Positions 41,174 through 54,500 of a DNA stretch of 64,000 nt are shown in pieces. Below the pieces are notes generated by a model. That model made no database searches. It was not told where the DNA came from and was given only the letters and a program-made list of their open reading frames with translations. The position numbers were made by a program, and so were the translations under genes. The stretch lies in the NCBI GenBank assembly GCA_031002005.1, contig JARYHS010009186.1:257949199-258013198 (forward strand), given 5' to 3'. The stretch's first letter is position 1, and the number at the start of each line of letters is the position of its first letter. The stretch comes from Vandiemenella viatica (lineage: Eukaryota; Arthropoda; Insecta; Orthoptera; Morabidae).

Positions 41174-41780
41174 TGTTGCGAATGAATCGCAAGAAGTACT
41201 TAGGTGTACAGGTTGCACAATTAAGTGTAGGATTTACGTGTTCGGAGACGCGTAGGATGTTGTGGAGAAGCAATGTTTATCAACAGAGGCAGTAAACATA
41301 AACAGTAGATAGAGGCCGGAAGGTCGAGCGAGGGGAGATAGGACTGTGTGTTGACAAGCAGCGGAAGAGCGCCCGATAACGCCCTCGACCCGACAGCCTG
41401 CGTGACAGGAAACACGAAAATTTCCAGAAGGATAAACAAAGCTGATGCAAGAACGTAGGATACGTGACCAGCGCAACCCGAATGTTCGAGAAGGTCGAGA
41501 AGACACACGCAGTGTCGTCACCGGACGATATAAAAGAGGTGGCCGGGCCACCAGCAGGGCAGAGGATCACCAGCAGGGCAGAGAGGATCACCAGCAGAGC
41601 AGAGAGGGAGTAGAGTAGGGCGGAGCAGAGACAGAGCAGGGCACAGTAGTCGCCGTTGTTAGCTGTTAGGGTCTTCAAGTATAAGGGTCTTAGTAAATGA
41701 CGGACCAGCAGATAGAAGGACCCAAGCTAGTTTACTCCCGAGGGGTGGTATCTTTCGTTCGGGTTTCTCATTCTTCTACA
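41174..41780 (+). mobile_element. Long terminal repeat (probably the 3' LTR of a Ty3/gypsy-like element)
   Basis: It is 607 bp, starting TGTTGCGAATGAATCGC after a polypurine tract and ending TTCTTCTACA, so it has TG...CA ends. A TATA box (TATAAAAG, 41529-41536) lies about 250 bp before the end. The other LTR is not in the window. After the LTR a short plus frame EEPAIMMFPDSDDSEEE ends at about 41872, and I cannot tell whether it belongs to an element. The superfamily is inferred from the polypurine-tract context only. Confidence 0.6.
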
Positions 41781-42395
41781 CTGGTGTTACCAGCATAGTC
41801 TGGCAACTGGAGAATATCCCGAGGAACCGGCGATTATGATGTTCCCAGATTCTGATGATTCTGAAGAGGAATAGGTACCTCCCGTAATTTCTGAATATTT
41901 CAGTGGAAGTAGGTCGGGCTTCGTGAGCTGCAAGTTTGATTGTAATCTCAACTTGTATGTGTTTTTATTTCTCAAACCCTTTTCCACACCGAGTTCCCAA
42001 GTTTGAAAATCGTTACTCACTTGTATTTAGACTTCCAACAACTAAACGGAAGTCTAGCTCCCAACTTCCGAACCGCTCGCGGAAGTAAATAGCCAACTAG
42101 ACGCAACAACGTCTCCCACAACAGCAAATTGATAAGACTTATTGAAAATGGCATTCCCAAAATTCACATAATGTTGGTTTCTTAATATGTACCATTAAAA
42201 TTTATTTTTCTTATATTTTAGATTTACTAAAGAATAAACAATAAACAATAAAAGAATACAAGAAAAGCTACTAAACAAAACACTACATTTTCAAAGCATA
42301 TGACATTCTATCACACTCTCTGGTACTTTGAGACTACGGATGTTTGCTCCGTATGAAGCGTCTTCTAATGAACTAAGTACTTATAAAAAGTTTAC

Positions 42396-42574
42396 CTCCT
42401 TTTCACGAATAAATCCCACTTGACCAACTTCCATACTATCTGTTTTCTTCAAGTTTGCCCACATTGTGTAAACAACATCTACATCATTCATTTATTTCCA
42501 TGAATACTGTTTGCTTTAACAAGTTGTGCTGCGTCTTCCAAAACTGATGTAGGAATATCATCTAGTGTTTGACC
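42396..42574 (-). CDS. CCDC25: CCDC25 exon 4, with a one-base deletion
   Basis: The acceptor AAATTATTTGTTTTAG precedes 42574 and the donor GAG/GTAAAC follows 42396. It encodes [20 protein letters not shown] and ANSIHGNK. The frame then hits TGA, whereas one base later it reads [17 protein letters not shown] and [11 protein letters not shown], the expected continuation. The lesion is in AAATGAATGATG at about 42492-42500, where one A appears to be missing. Length is 179 bp where 180 would keep phase 0 at both ends. Confidence 0.92.
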
Positions 42575-45500
42575 CTAAAACAAATAATTTTCAATATAAA
42601 AATGCACTCACAAACTGAGGAGTCCTAAAATGAAATATTACTGAATTACTACATAACTGCTTGATAATCACCATAAAAAATGTGTTTTCAAATAAAAATT
42701 TGAAAAGCACTAATTATCTGAATATACCAAGGGCTTCTATTTGCAGCTTTGATTCCCTATTCTATTATAATTAAACACAGCACTCTGCCAGCCCCTAGAT
42801 CTTGTTAAAGGAGTACCAAACCATCAACACAAGCAATTTTTCACAAAATAAAAAGTGTATTACGCCTCTATGAAATTAAGTAGTGTTTTGAGGAGGCACT
42901 GTTTTGATTTTTAAAAATCAACGTGTGTTATGCATTGCAGTGAATAATGCACTTTCCGAAAACTGAAAGAATTAAAAACCCTTCCCAGAGTTATGATTCG
43001 GTAACAACTGTAAATTTTGGATTTGATACTGATCTTAAAACAACATATTTGAATAGATTATATGCACCTCAGTGTTTCAAGGCAGTGCTCACAGATACAT
43101 CATTCCATTACTTCACAAAGTATGTAGAATATCTTACAGGATGAAGTCTTAGGTACACATGGGCTGATGAAACCTTGTCGACATGAAACCATACATCTTC
43201 AGGCCATCCCCACTTGATGAGATCCTCATCTGAAAGCATAAAATAAATACATCACTATACAACATTACATTTTGATATTCAAAAGCTAACACATGTTTTT
43301 ACAGCTAATGTCTCAACTATCCATACCACAAGGAAGGGAAGCTATTATGAGTGCAGGTGGACCACTGAATGATACATCCAGAAATTTCAATGATAAGTTA
43401 GTAAACTGAAAGGAAGGGAAAGTATTCATACCATTGTAAATAAGGATTGACAAGAATGTAGTGAGGATTTATAAAAAAAAAAAAACCAGACACATTAAGT
43501 AACTTGGTTTGGTAGACCAATAGGGAATATGATTCAGGAACACGAGATGTTCCCCCTGCCACATGTCTTACCTCAAACACGATTAAGTTTACACACCGAA
43601 ATATTGTGTGGTATTTGTTTTTTATGTTTGTCTGGCCCTCCTGCCTTCATTTGTAGTAAGTGATGGGTTATTTTTCCCTATCCTATCTTGTTTTATAAGT
43701 CACCTGACATAGTTAGTCATGAAAATGGTATTAAACAAGCGAAATCATTGTAGTATAGAAAAAAGTGACTTTTTTCTTAAGAAGTATAAAGCAAAGCATT
43801 AGGATAGGAAATGCAATATCAAAGGAGGTGGGAGTGGAAAGGTGTGCCACAAGATAGTGTACCGAGACCATTGCTATTCACTATTGTAATAAATGATTGT
43901 GTTAAATCTAGAGCCAGGATCTGCAGATGTTATATAATTAGAATAAAATGGGAAAAAAACGGAACAGCTGCATGTTCAGCTGGTCTTCTCCTATCTGCAT
44001 GACTAAAGTATTAAACCGAAATATCGTACAATTACATTCATCACACATGATTCATGTTCGCCACAGCCCTCCAGTATTCAACTTGGGTAAGTGATGGGCT
44101 ATTTTCTCTACCCTTTATTATTTACAAGCCTTTTATACAGGGCATTCGCCGGAAAACGCTACCCTCCCAGTCTGTTGCCATCGGCAACTTGCTCGGTCAG
44201 TGGAGCCAGCAGCTCCCGCCACACAGCACCGTGAATCACCGCACTATTTAACACCTCCGCTGCCCCAACACTGCAGTGACGCAGTAAATGGGACCCTTAC
44301 ATTGTTAAGAACGGTTTCTTTGCATTGTAGCTAGTTTGTGATTTCAGTCTCTTATTAATCAGTGTTGTGAATAAACGTTTCTTTGTGGTTTGGGGCTTCA
44401 TACTCTTACTAATCTGTACCGTGTTTGAGTGTGAGTAAAATTATGGTACGTTACAGTTTGCAACAAAGAATATTTCTCTACGATACATATGTGAAGAAGA
44501 AGTCGTTTAAAAAGTGTCGCAGTAAATTTCGTCGCGAATTTCCTGGCGCTTTACTGCCAGCTAAATCAACAATTCTGCATCTGGTTAAAAAAGTAAGAGA
44601 AACGGGTTCATTTTTTAACAAAAAGAGACTGTCGGTCAACCGTATTCTCACAGAGGAGAAAATTGACGATATCGCTTTTCGACTAGAACAGTCGCCCAAA
44701 AAATCATTAAGTCAGTTAGGGCAGCGTGTGTCTCGAAATATGTTCAGAAGATGTGAAATGTGCATTACACAAGAGGGTCAACACTTCCAGCATCTTTTAT
44801 AAGGTAAGCTAACGAATTACGTCACATTTAAATGCTTAGCACACAAGTTTATGAAGCGTAATTATTATGAAATAGTCCGCGGCAGACGGTCGAACAATGC
44901 CGGAAGCTGACCGCTCGCTCGCCGGCAGCAGTTTCTTCCTTGTAGCGCTAACAGTGGGTTGCGTTTCCCGGCGAACGCCCTGTACAACATTATATCATCT
45001 ACAAACAACCTAATATCTAACCGTAAACCATCTATTCAACATTTTTTTTTTTTATTGGCATTTGGGCTTGCACCCATACAGCCACTTTCAATTACAGATT
45101 AACATCTGTGGTATAACTATACTAATATCATGCAATTAGACATTTGATTTCTCAGAATAACATCAATAATATACAGATAATAAAACCCTGCAATTACATA
45201 CAAGTTATTTACAATTAATTTAGACTGTGGCACCAATATTTTCCATGTGCTGGAACAAAATCTTATAAATAGCATAATCTTCATATGCAAGGAGTGAGGC
45301 AGTACAAGTGGGCAACGGAATGCATTCTTTCATGAGCGCAACTAGGAAGTGATCAATCTCCATCTTCTTCCGTTGGCAGCCAATAGCAGATGGTTTATGT
45401 TTTCAATTTCTCCACAAGGACATTTGGGAGAGTCTATAACGTTTAGTCTGTGAAGGTGTTGCTTGAAGCAACCGTGGTTGAATTTTAGCCTAGCAATACA

Positions 45501-48500
45501 GGTACTGAGTCTCCAAGAACATTTGTGTACCTCACACCATTGATGGGAGGGTATGTCTGGGTGAATGCGCCCGTAGTGTTGGCCTTTGGTCAAAAATGAG
45601 CTCTTCCATTCAGTGTTCCACTTTAGTTTTATGTTGTTTTTGATCTGACCAACTGCATCTGGAACAGGAATCATTTTATTGTGCTTAGCACCACTGCGAG
45701 CTACTTGCTTGGCATACTGAACTGCCATCTTGTTTCCTAAAAGATTACAGTGTGCTTTGACCCATTTAAATTTCACTGCCTTGTTAGAGCGTCTTAACTC
45801 TTGAACCACTATCACGACAAAAAATACTTGAGGGTTATTATGCCATTGCCTGTGATGGTTTTTTAGTAGGGACAGTGCCGATCTTGAGTTGGATAAAATT
45901 ATGAAGTTTTTAACGTGAGAAATCTTGGCATGTTTAAGTGCTTCCAAGATGCCCATCAGCTCTGCAGCCATGATAGAAGCCTCCGCTGGTAACTTGAAGA
46001 CCCCCTTGTCTCCAGATTTTGGTATGTAAAAGGCACATCCGGTAGCATCAGAAAATTTAGAGCCATCCGTGTATTTTTGTTCCATATGGGCTCGGTTGTG
46101 GAGTTACTGGAACATACTTGCTTTGTAGTTTTCCTAATGGGTGGAATCTTTGGTGTCTATATGTACCTCCAATTTTTTGATGGAGTCCCAGTACGGGGCT
46201 CAAAGAAGGACATTTTTTTTTTAGTCTGGTGTATTCTGGCATGTAGGATATATATTGCTAGATACTCTGCTGCAAGAGGGGGCATTTCTTTATTCATCCA
46301 AAAGTTTTCGGTTAAACATGGCATATTGGGATTGTGTATGGCATGCATCAGTCTGCTGCCAGCATACTGGCCATGCTTGAGGAGGAATTTTGCAGTTAGG
46401 AAGCTTATATGGAAGTTTAAGGGAGGTTCAAGTGCTTCAACCAGAAGCGCATTAGTCGGCATTGATTTCATTGTACCTATGCACACACAGAGTGCTTTGT
46501 ATTGGACTTTGTCAAGTTCTTTAAGTACATCACTGGATGCTGATCCATACCAAACACAGGTGTAGTCAAAGTGTGGTCGTACCAGTGTTTTGTATAGCAT
46601 TAATAGTATTGTGATGTTTCCTCCCCATTTTATGTTGGCTATTGCATGTATGAGTTTTATGGCCATGTCACATTTCTTAATTGTGTTTTTGACATGAGTT
46701 CCCCACTTGAGTCTGTTGTCAATCCATAAACCCAAGTATTTTACCCTGCTTCTGACAGGGATCACGAAGGGCCCTAATTTTATGTCGGGCATTGCCTGGA
46801 TTCTATGATGGCTGTAGATAGATACTGCCGATTTTGTTGGTGAGATGCCTAAGCCATTACTGAATATCCATTGTTGGAAAATGTCCATAGCCGACGACAG
46901 TGCCAAGTAGCATTCTTCCCATGTTTTTCCTACCTTGAATATGAATAGGCCATCTGCAAATTGTAGGATTATGACTTTACCATTCACAATGCAATGTAGA
47001 TCACAAGTAAACGAATTAAATAATATTGGGGCTAGTACAGAGCCCTGTGGCAACCCTCAATTTGTTTTCCTGGATGCAACTGTATTTCCTTGTTGCGTAA
47101 TAATTCACTATTGGTCCGATAGGAGTGCAATTAGGTTATCAACGAAAGATTGTGGTATCCCTAGAAGGCATAGTTTTTAGGCTAGGATTGGTAAGTGAAC
47201 ATGATCATATGCACCATTTATGTTGGTATGCAGGATTGTATTTCCGTGGGGAGATGTGCTAAGATATCTATAGTACTTTTGCCTCTTCTGAAACCGTACT
47301 GCATTTCCGGGGTCAGCGAGTGGTACTCCACTATGCTTTATCATGCGTTCCAGCACTTTGTAGATACACAGTAGTGAGCTTATGGGTCTGTAGGAATCAG
47401 CATTGTCGCCTATTTTTCCTGGCTTCTTCACCAGAACCAACCAGGCTGTCTTCATCTCCTTGATTTGTGCTCTCTCCAACCAGATCCTGTTCAGTAATTC
47501 GTTTTTGCAGAGTCTGGCAGGTTTCTTAACATAGCATAATGAATGTTGTCAGGTCCTGGCGCTGAGTCCGTCTCTGGTTTTATTGCCTTCTTGATTTCAT
47601 TGAACAGAAAAAGTTGCAATAGAATGTGAGTCCCAGCAACCTTTGGTTCTGCTGGTTTTGTCTCCACCCATGGCGTTGTTAGCTTTTGAAGGATGTTCTC
47701 TAGCAGATCTTTTGAAATGGATGCTCTTCCTTCTTGGGTGGATGGGTGCTTCAATTTGCTAATGTTCCACCATATATCAGATATTGGGGTTTCTTTATTG
47801 AAGGATTCACAAAACTCTCTCAATTTCTCTCTCTTTTTGCTCTTGGCTAATTTCTTGACTCTTGCCTGTGCTCTGCAATGGTCCAGATAGTTCTCCACTG
47901 TGGCACAGCTTTTGTAGGCCCGTAATGTATCTTTGCATCGTTGGACAGCTTCTTTGCATTCATTGTCCCATCAAAGTGTGCTTTTAGACTTCCGTAATTG
48001 TACTGGTTTCTGCACAGATATAGAGGCATTAGCAGCTTGATTTACGAGGTGTGTTCAGAAAATAACGGGAATGTTCGTTTTTTGAAAAAAAAAAACTTAT
48101 TTATTTGTCTACATTAATGTTGTCGCCTTCAAAATAGTCCCCATTAGATATTATGCACTTCTGCCAGCGCTTCTTCCAATCGTCGAAACACTTCTCAAAC
48201 TCGATTTTTGGGATAGCCTTTAGCTCTTTCAGCGATGCGCTTTTAATGTCATCTATGCTTGTAAAACGACGGCCCTTTAAGGTTCTCTTTATTTTTGGAA
48301 ATAGGAAAAAGTCACACGGAGCCATGTCTGGCGAATATGGAGGCTGGGGCATCGTTACAGTATTGTTTTTGGCCAAGAATTCACGAACAAGCAATGAAGT
48401 GTGAGCTGGTGCATTATCGTGATGCAAAAGCCATGAATTGTTTTTCCACAAATCCGGACTTTTTTTCGGATTGCTTCACGCAAACGGCGTTGAACTTGTA

Positions 48501-51500
48501 GGTAGTACTCCTTATTTACTGTTTGACCTTGTGGCAAGAATTCACTATGCACTATGCCATTAAAATCGAAGAACACCGTAAGCATAACCTTCACGTTCGA
48601 CTGCACTTGTCGAGTCTTTTTCGGTCTTGGCGAGCCAGGATGCTTCCACTGAGACGATTGAGCCTTAGTTTCGACGTCGTATCCATAAACCCATGTTTCG
48701 TCACCTGTTATATCATGTTTCAGTAATTCTGTATCGTCGTTGACTTCATTTAGTGACTCCTGAGCAACTTCCGCTGTTTTTGTTCAAAATTCAACAATTT
48801 TGGAACAAATTTTGCTGCCACGCGTTTCATACCCAAAACATTTGAAAAAATTTCATGGCATGAGCCAATCGATATGCCAACATCATCAGCAACTTCTCTG
48901 ATTGTGATTCGGCGATCATTCATAACCATTGCTTTCACTTTTTCCACGTTTTCATCGGTTGTTGATGTGCTGGGGCGTCCGGGTCATTCGTCATCTTCAA
49001 CGTCTTCACGGCCATCTTGGAAACGCTTATACCACTCGTAAACTCTTTTTCTCATAACAGACTCACCATAGGCCTTTGTTAACATATCACACACTTTTTT
49101 ACACTTTATTTCATTTTTTACGCAAAATTTGTTACAAATTCTTTGATCCATTTCTTTTAACAAACGAAAATCGCCGAGCTCATAAAAACACGTCTAACCT
49201 TAGCGGCTGCCACAGACAAAGTAAGCAATGAATACAGCTGAAAATTTTATCATATTTCCAGGGCATGTATACCAACATGATAAATTTTTTTTTTGAGAAT
49301 TGGACTCTCAAAACCCGCGAAATTTAAAAATTCCCGTTACTTTCTGAACACACCTCGTATGTCGTTTAAGAAGGAACTATAATCCGATGGAATGTTACTG
49401 CCATGCAAGCATTCCAAATTTTTTCCAATCTGCCTGGTGAATTTTCCATCTATAAGAAGGGTATATAATCCGTGTAGCTGGGATGGGCGTGTGGAAGCGA
49501 AGTAGTATAGGTACGTGGTCCGATCCCAGCCTATCGTCGACCAATTCCCAGGAGATGTCTACAGCTATATTCGATGATACACAGGAGATGTCCACTGCTA
49601 ATGGAACATATATTCAATTATTCATTAAAATAATGAACAGCACTGGTTCCCATCCACTACCTTGTTGTATTCCTCTTTTGGATTTCTGTGTTAGTCTAAT
49701 TCTTTGTTTCTTACTTTTTAAGAATTCTTTTTCTTCTATATTTCCTCGCGTGGCTGAAATTGCTATTCAAATCTTTCATATGAAATAAAATATTTATAAA
49801 AACTAGATTTTGTCAATAACTGTTTGCATTTAGGTTAAAACACATCCTGGACCATACTAACAGTGATAGATACGATTTGGAAATAGGGTTTCAGCAATAT
49901 TGTGTGCGACGCTTGCGTTTCACTATGGTCCAGGCTGCATTAAAAGGAAAACAGTGATAGAAGCGACATAGAAATTAGGTATCCGCAATAAGGTGTTCGA
50001 TAGTTACGTTTCAGTGTGGTCCAGGCTGCATCGAAACCTCATCGCAAATGAATTTATTCCTGTACTACTGGTACAAAATTAACGATTTCTTGATACAAGA
50101 TGTATTAGTGACGGACTACTTTCCGTGAAAGGCCCCGTTAGTGACATTTAAAGCTGCGAGCGGAACGTATACGTCACATTCAGCAAGGTAGTGACGTCAT
50201 ACTCTCTCCATCGGGAAGGGTTTTCACCGTGAGGCGGTAAGTGGTTGCAGCGGTATCATGATCTAGATATTACCCAGTAGGGCTATAGGAGCAAAAACTT
50301 TGCTCTGTGTGTGTACGTGTTTCTTCCATGTCTCGACACTACAGGAATCCTCTATTGTAAGCCTCTATTGTAAGCAATGGTTTTACTCCTATCCAAATGT
50401 TTAATATATATATATTGCTTAGCTCTAGAGGTATATCTCAAAAGTGAGGCAGTTAGGCTTAAATGCAGCCTGGAGCAGAAAAAAAAATTTCACAAAAGCC
50501 AAATTAGATGATGGATTCTTGTGTAACTTTATAAGACAAATCGAAAATAAATAATAAAATGTTTCAATATTTTGTTTAGTGCAAGATATACTATCTCCAG
50601 ATTGAGTTAGTTATGCTAAAATGTGTCCTGGACCAGAAAAAAATTCAGCCAAAGCCACAAGGTACTACATGCTGGACACATGCAATGGGCCTTTTGTTTG
50701 CTACCTAGCAGTTGTGGTTAGGTTGAAATGTCGTCTAGACCAGAAGAAAAAGTCGCCAAAGGGACAAGGAACTAATTTTTGACAGTCAATATATTGAAAA
50801 TAAATCATATGATACCAAAACATTTTTTACTTCACTTTATTTGTCGGGTCTATTGGAGGTCACGATTCCGCTACATCATCATTCACTAATGATGTCAGTA
50901 TAATGCAAGACGTATTATGTTCAAGTAGTAATTCCATTGTAATACAGCCCCTAGACCATCATTTTCAAGCAGAAATTGGGTTGTAATACACCCTGGACCA
51001 GCAAGAAACTGTTAAATGTACTTATTGTTTCTAGTGGCGTCTTGCTTTTGACCACTGCAGTATTATGATGCCAATGCCTGGCGGAATAGCGATCTCCAGT
51101 AATCCCTATTTGTCTTGTTGAACTACATAAGAACCCATCATCAAATTGCAGTGTAACAGTTGTGACAGAACTGCCCGAGTTTGGAACAAATGCAATTAAA
51201 AAGACAAAAAGTGGAAAAAATATAAATGTGAATAGTCAGTCATATGTGGAGAATGGAAGTTGGACTACAATAAAAGGCAACTGTAGTACATTATTTGCAG
51301 ATGCCCTATTTTAATGTCCTATAACTGCAGTTCAGGCTCCATTACAACCAAAAGGGAAACAAAACATGTTTTGACTATTCTTGTGAATAATTTTTGGTTC
51401 TAAATGTACAACTAATGAATGAAGTCTACCTCAGAGCCAATGAACTGTGTGGGGTCTACAGAGATCGACATTCCGCTTAAGGTTCACACACATTGACTAG

Positions 51501-54500
51501 TGACATTGTAATACTGCAGTAGTCAACTGTAAGCTATATTATTTTCAAACAATAATTAGCTTGTAGTACATCCTGGAACAGCATGACACGGCTTCAGAAA
51601 GTATGTCTAGTGGAACTATCTTGCCTTATACGTCCTGTCCATTTTTACGCAGGCGGTCCTGGGTTATACTACACAGATGTAAGATGTGTATGACTTTAGG
51701 TGCCTATTATTTAGATGGTCGTGAGAGGAACAGTTTTGACAATAGACAAAAAAGGGATCTGAAAATAGCAAATAAAAGTGTGTGTAGTTTTCGAATGATA
51801 GTCATCAAACAAATATCATTAGCCTTACTGTATAAATGTTTGTTTATAATGGATTATAGGTGTTACAGTTTATCGCAGTGAAAGCTAGAATAATTAATTG
51901 TTGATTTATTTTTATTAGTGGAGAGTAATGGGATACTTGAGACACTTCCATTTTTTTTTTATTAGTAAGGCAATTTGGAATGGCAAAGTTGGCATCCTGT
52001 TAATACTTGTTCTATGTACCAGCTAGTCAGAAGAAATAAGTTGACTAGATGGTCAGTTACAGATTTTATGGAGGGTTTTAATTTTTTGTGGCCTCACAGT
52101 AAATATTTATATATATATATATGAACTAACATTAATTTTTCTTTAACTACATGTCACTAACCTGATGTATGAAGATTGGTAGAAACCCTTATTTGCTACT
52201 AACAGACTTTAAACAAAGTCTCACATGACGTGGAGATTGACTAAACAACATTATGGTGCATGTGGGGATACTTGAGACAGACAACCGACGGATAATTGAA
52301 ACATGTCTCGAGTATCCCTGTATTAAAAATAGCGGTTATTGTGCAAAGTACTGCCAGTAGAAAAAACTTAATTCGGGTTGAAAATATGGTTGTCTGTTTC
52401 CTTGGCACTTACTCTTTGAGGAAAAGTGTACGCAAAAACCATAAAATATGTAACAAAGATGTAATCTGCACCAAAACATAGGGTTCCTGACTTTGCGATA
52501 GACATCTTGCGCCATCTGTGAGGCAATTATATTCAGCAGCCAAAATAGCAACATTTTTAGTGTTTACTTTTGATTCGTATTCTATACAATTTCAATAAAC
52601 TACAAGGAATATATCCGATTACTTGTATCATTATGAAAGATAAGCCAACTTGTAAAAATATATCATAAACATATATGATTTTTATTTTTAAAAAAATGAC
52701 ACAGTTTTACAAAAGGAAGGAAGGTCGCAGTTGTAACAAACATAATGCACGAAGCCTGCAGCGAAGTAGCTGAGAGAAGTACCATACTGAGGGCAGACAC
52801 AAAGAAGTATAACATGGACTGTGCTTTCTAAGAACATAATCAAATATAAATCATGCCCAGACGAAGAAAATTTATTATGAGCTGATTGAAAAGAAAGAAA
52901 TTTTAACTAGTCAGGATGGAAATTTTTTTTAAAGACTGTTTCGAAAGCTTCCAAACTTCACTACGAGTTGTCCACAAAGATGTATGTAAATTAGCTTACG
53001 AATTTGTTGCTGCAACTAATAAAAAAATTTCAGCTATGTGGGATATTAACTCTTCTGTTGGTTTAAGAGTTATTTGTGAGAAAGATTTACAAATTAGGAA
53101 GCCCAAAAGTAATGAACGGTTATTAGTTGATGAAAGGCGAATAGAAATCTTGCAAAGATACCTTTCATATTGAAAAAAATATCATGTTACAATTTTTATT
53201 TTTAAAAATGGATCTGGTGAGTGATTATTGAATAATTTTTGACCCTGTAAATATTTTAATTGTTGGTACTCCAATTTATATGACAGATTAGACTATTTGG
53301 GAACTGCACCACTTTCGGTACCTGCTAGAAACTGGTACTAACCTGTTGAAATTTACATCAGTCGCTTCGTCAACATGTCCTCTTCACGTTTTGCGATCAT
53401 ACATTGCGGAAAAGTAGCCAGGAATTTAATTAAAAATGCCAAAATATGACATGACGTACAGCAGTTACATGCCGCCAACAATGAAAAAATCAGTGACAGT
53501 CTGTTAAAATGTTGATCTAATCCTTTGTTGTAATGTTTTCATGCCTTTTCAGCTCTACTCCTTTGTAAAAAGACGCAAAAAAAAATTGACAAACGCGCGA
53601 TATTTATCAGAGTTGTAATACGGTGATGATTGCCATCTTACGTAGCAACGAGCAACCACAGATAATCGATTGCTTCCATTGTAAACAAATACGTCTTTGC
53701 GTTGCTGCATAGCCAAAATTTCATAATTTTTTATCACTTGGTCCAGGCCGTATTTCAACCTAACCAAGATTTCTATGACAAAACTAAACTGTTTAGGTTG
53801 AATTGATCCCTGTACCTATAATGTTTTTGTTATTTAGCATTTAGCAGTTGCTCAACCTTTCACATTTTGGCATTTTTAATTAAATTCCTGGCGACTTTTC
53901 CGCAATGTATGATCACAAAACGTGAAGAGGATATGTTGACGAAGTGACTGATGTAAATTTCAACAGGTTAGTACCAGTTTCTGGCAGGTACCGAAAGTGG
54001 TGCAGTTCCCGACTATTTTTAAATAACATTTGTAACTCCTTAGTATTTGGTGATAATACTAAATATTCAACTAGGGTTAATTTTCTACCTAAATGTAATA
54101 GTGTTGTTATATAAACAAATTTTGTAACATTTCATTCTCTGTCTCAAGTATCCCTAATGTCCGTCACAAATATCCCCAGCATGGGGATACTTGAACCATG
54201 TAAGGATAAGTATTTTTTAAGCTATAATATAATGAGCTGTTACTTTCATATTTTTGAATTAAGGAAACATTGTTCCTCCAAACAGAATATTTAAAAAAAT
54301 GAAAAGCTGCTAGGTAAAAGCTACAAACATGTTTATCTCAAAAGTGGCTCATGTATCCCTACTATCTATAATAGTCTGAACAGTGAAATATTTACAAATC
54401 TATTGGGACATAAGTTCCTTGTGATTGGAAGAAATTAAAAAACTATGAAAACTCCACTGTGGAGGCCTCTATTCAGTATTACTGGAGATTGCGATTCCGC

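Larger units (their letters stand above)
44985..49790 (-). mobile_element. LINE-A copy split by an inserted LINE
   Basis: On the minus strand 49790-49605 gives [19 protein letters not shown]. The reading resumes at 45039-44985 with [15 protein letters not shown], the RT catalytic box. The two parts are adjacent in other copies (for example 27.54-27.64 kb), so the 4.5 kb between them is an insertion. Confidence 0.75.

Noticed and set aside
52916..53173. Host gene encoding an 85-residue protein
   Set aside because: The pogo/CENP-B-like DNA-binding pattern and the surrounding inverted transposon ends make it a transposase remnant.
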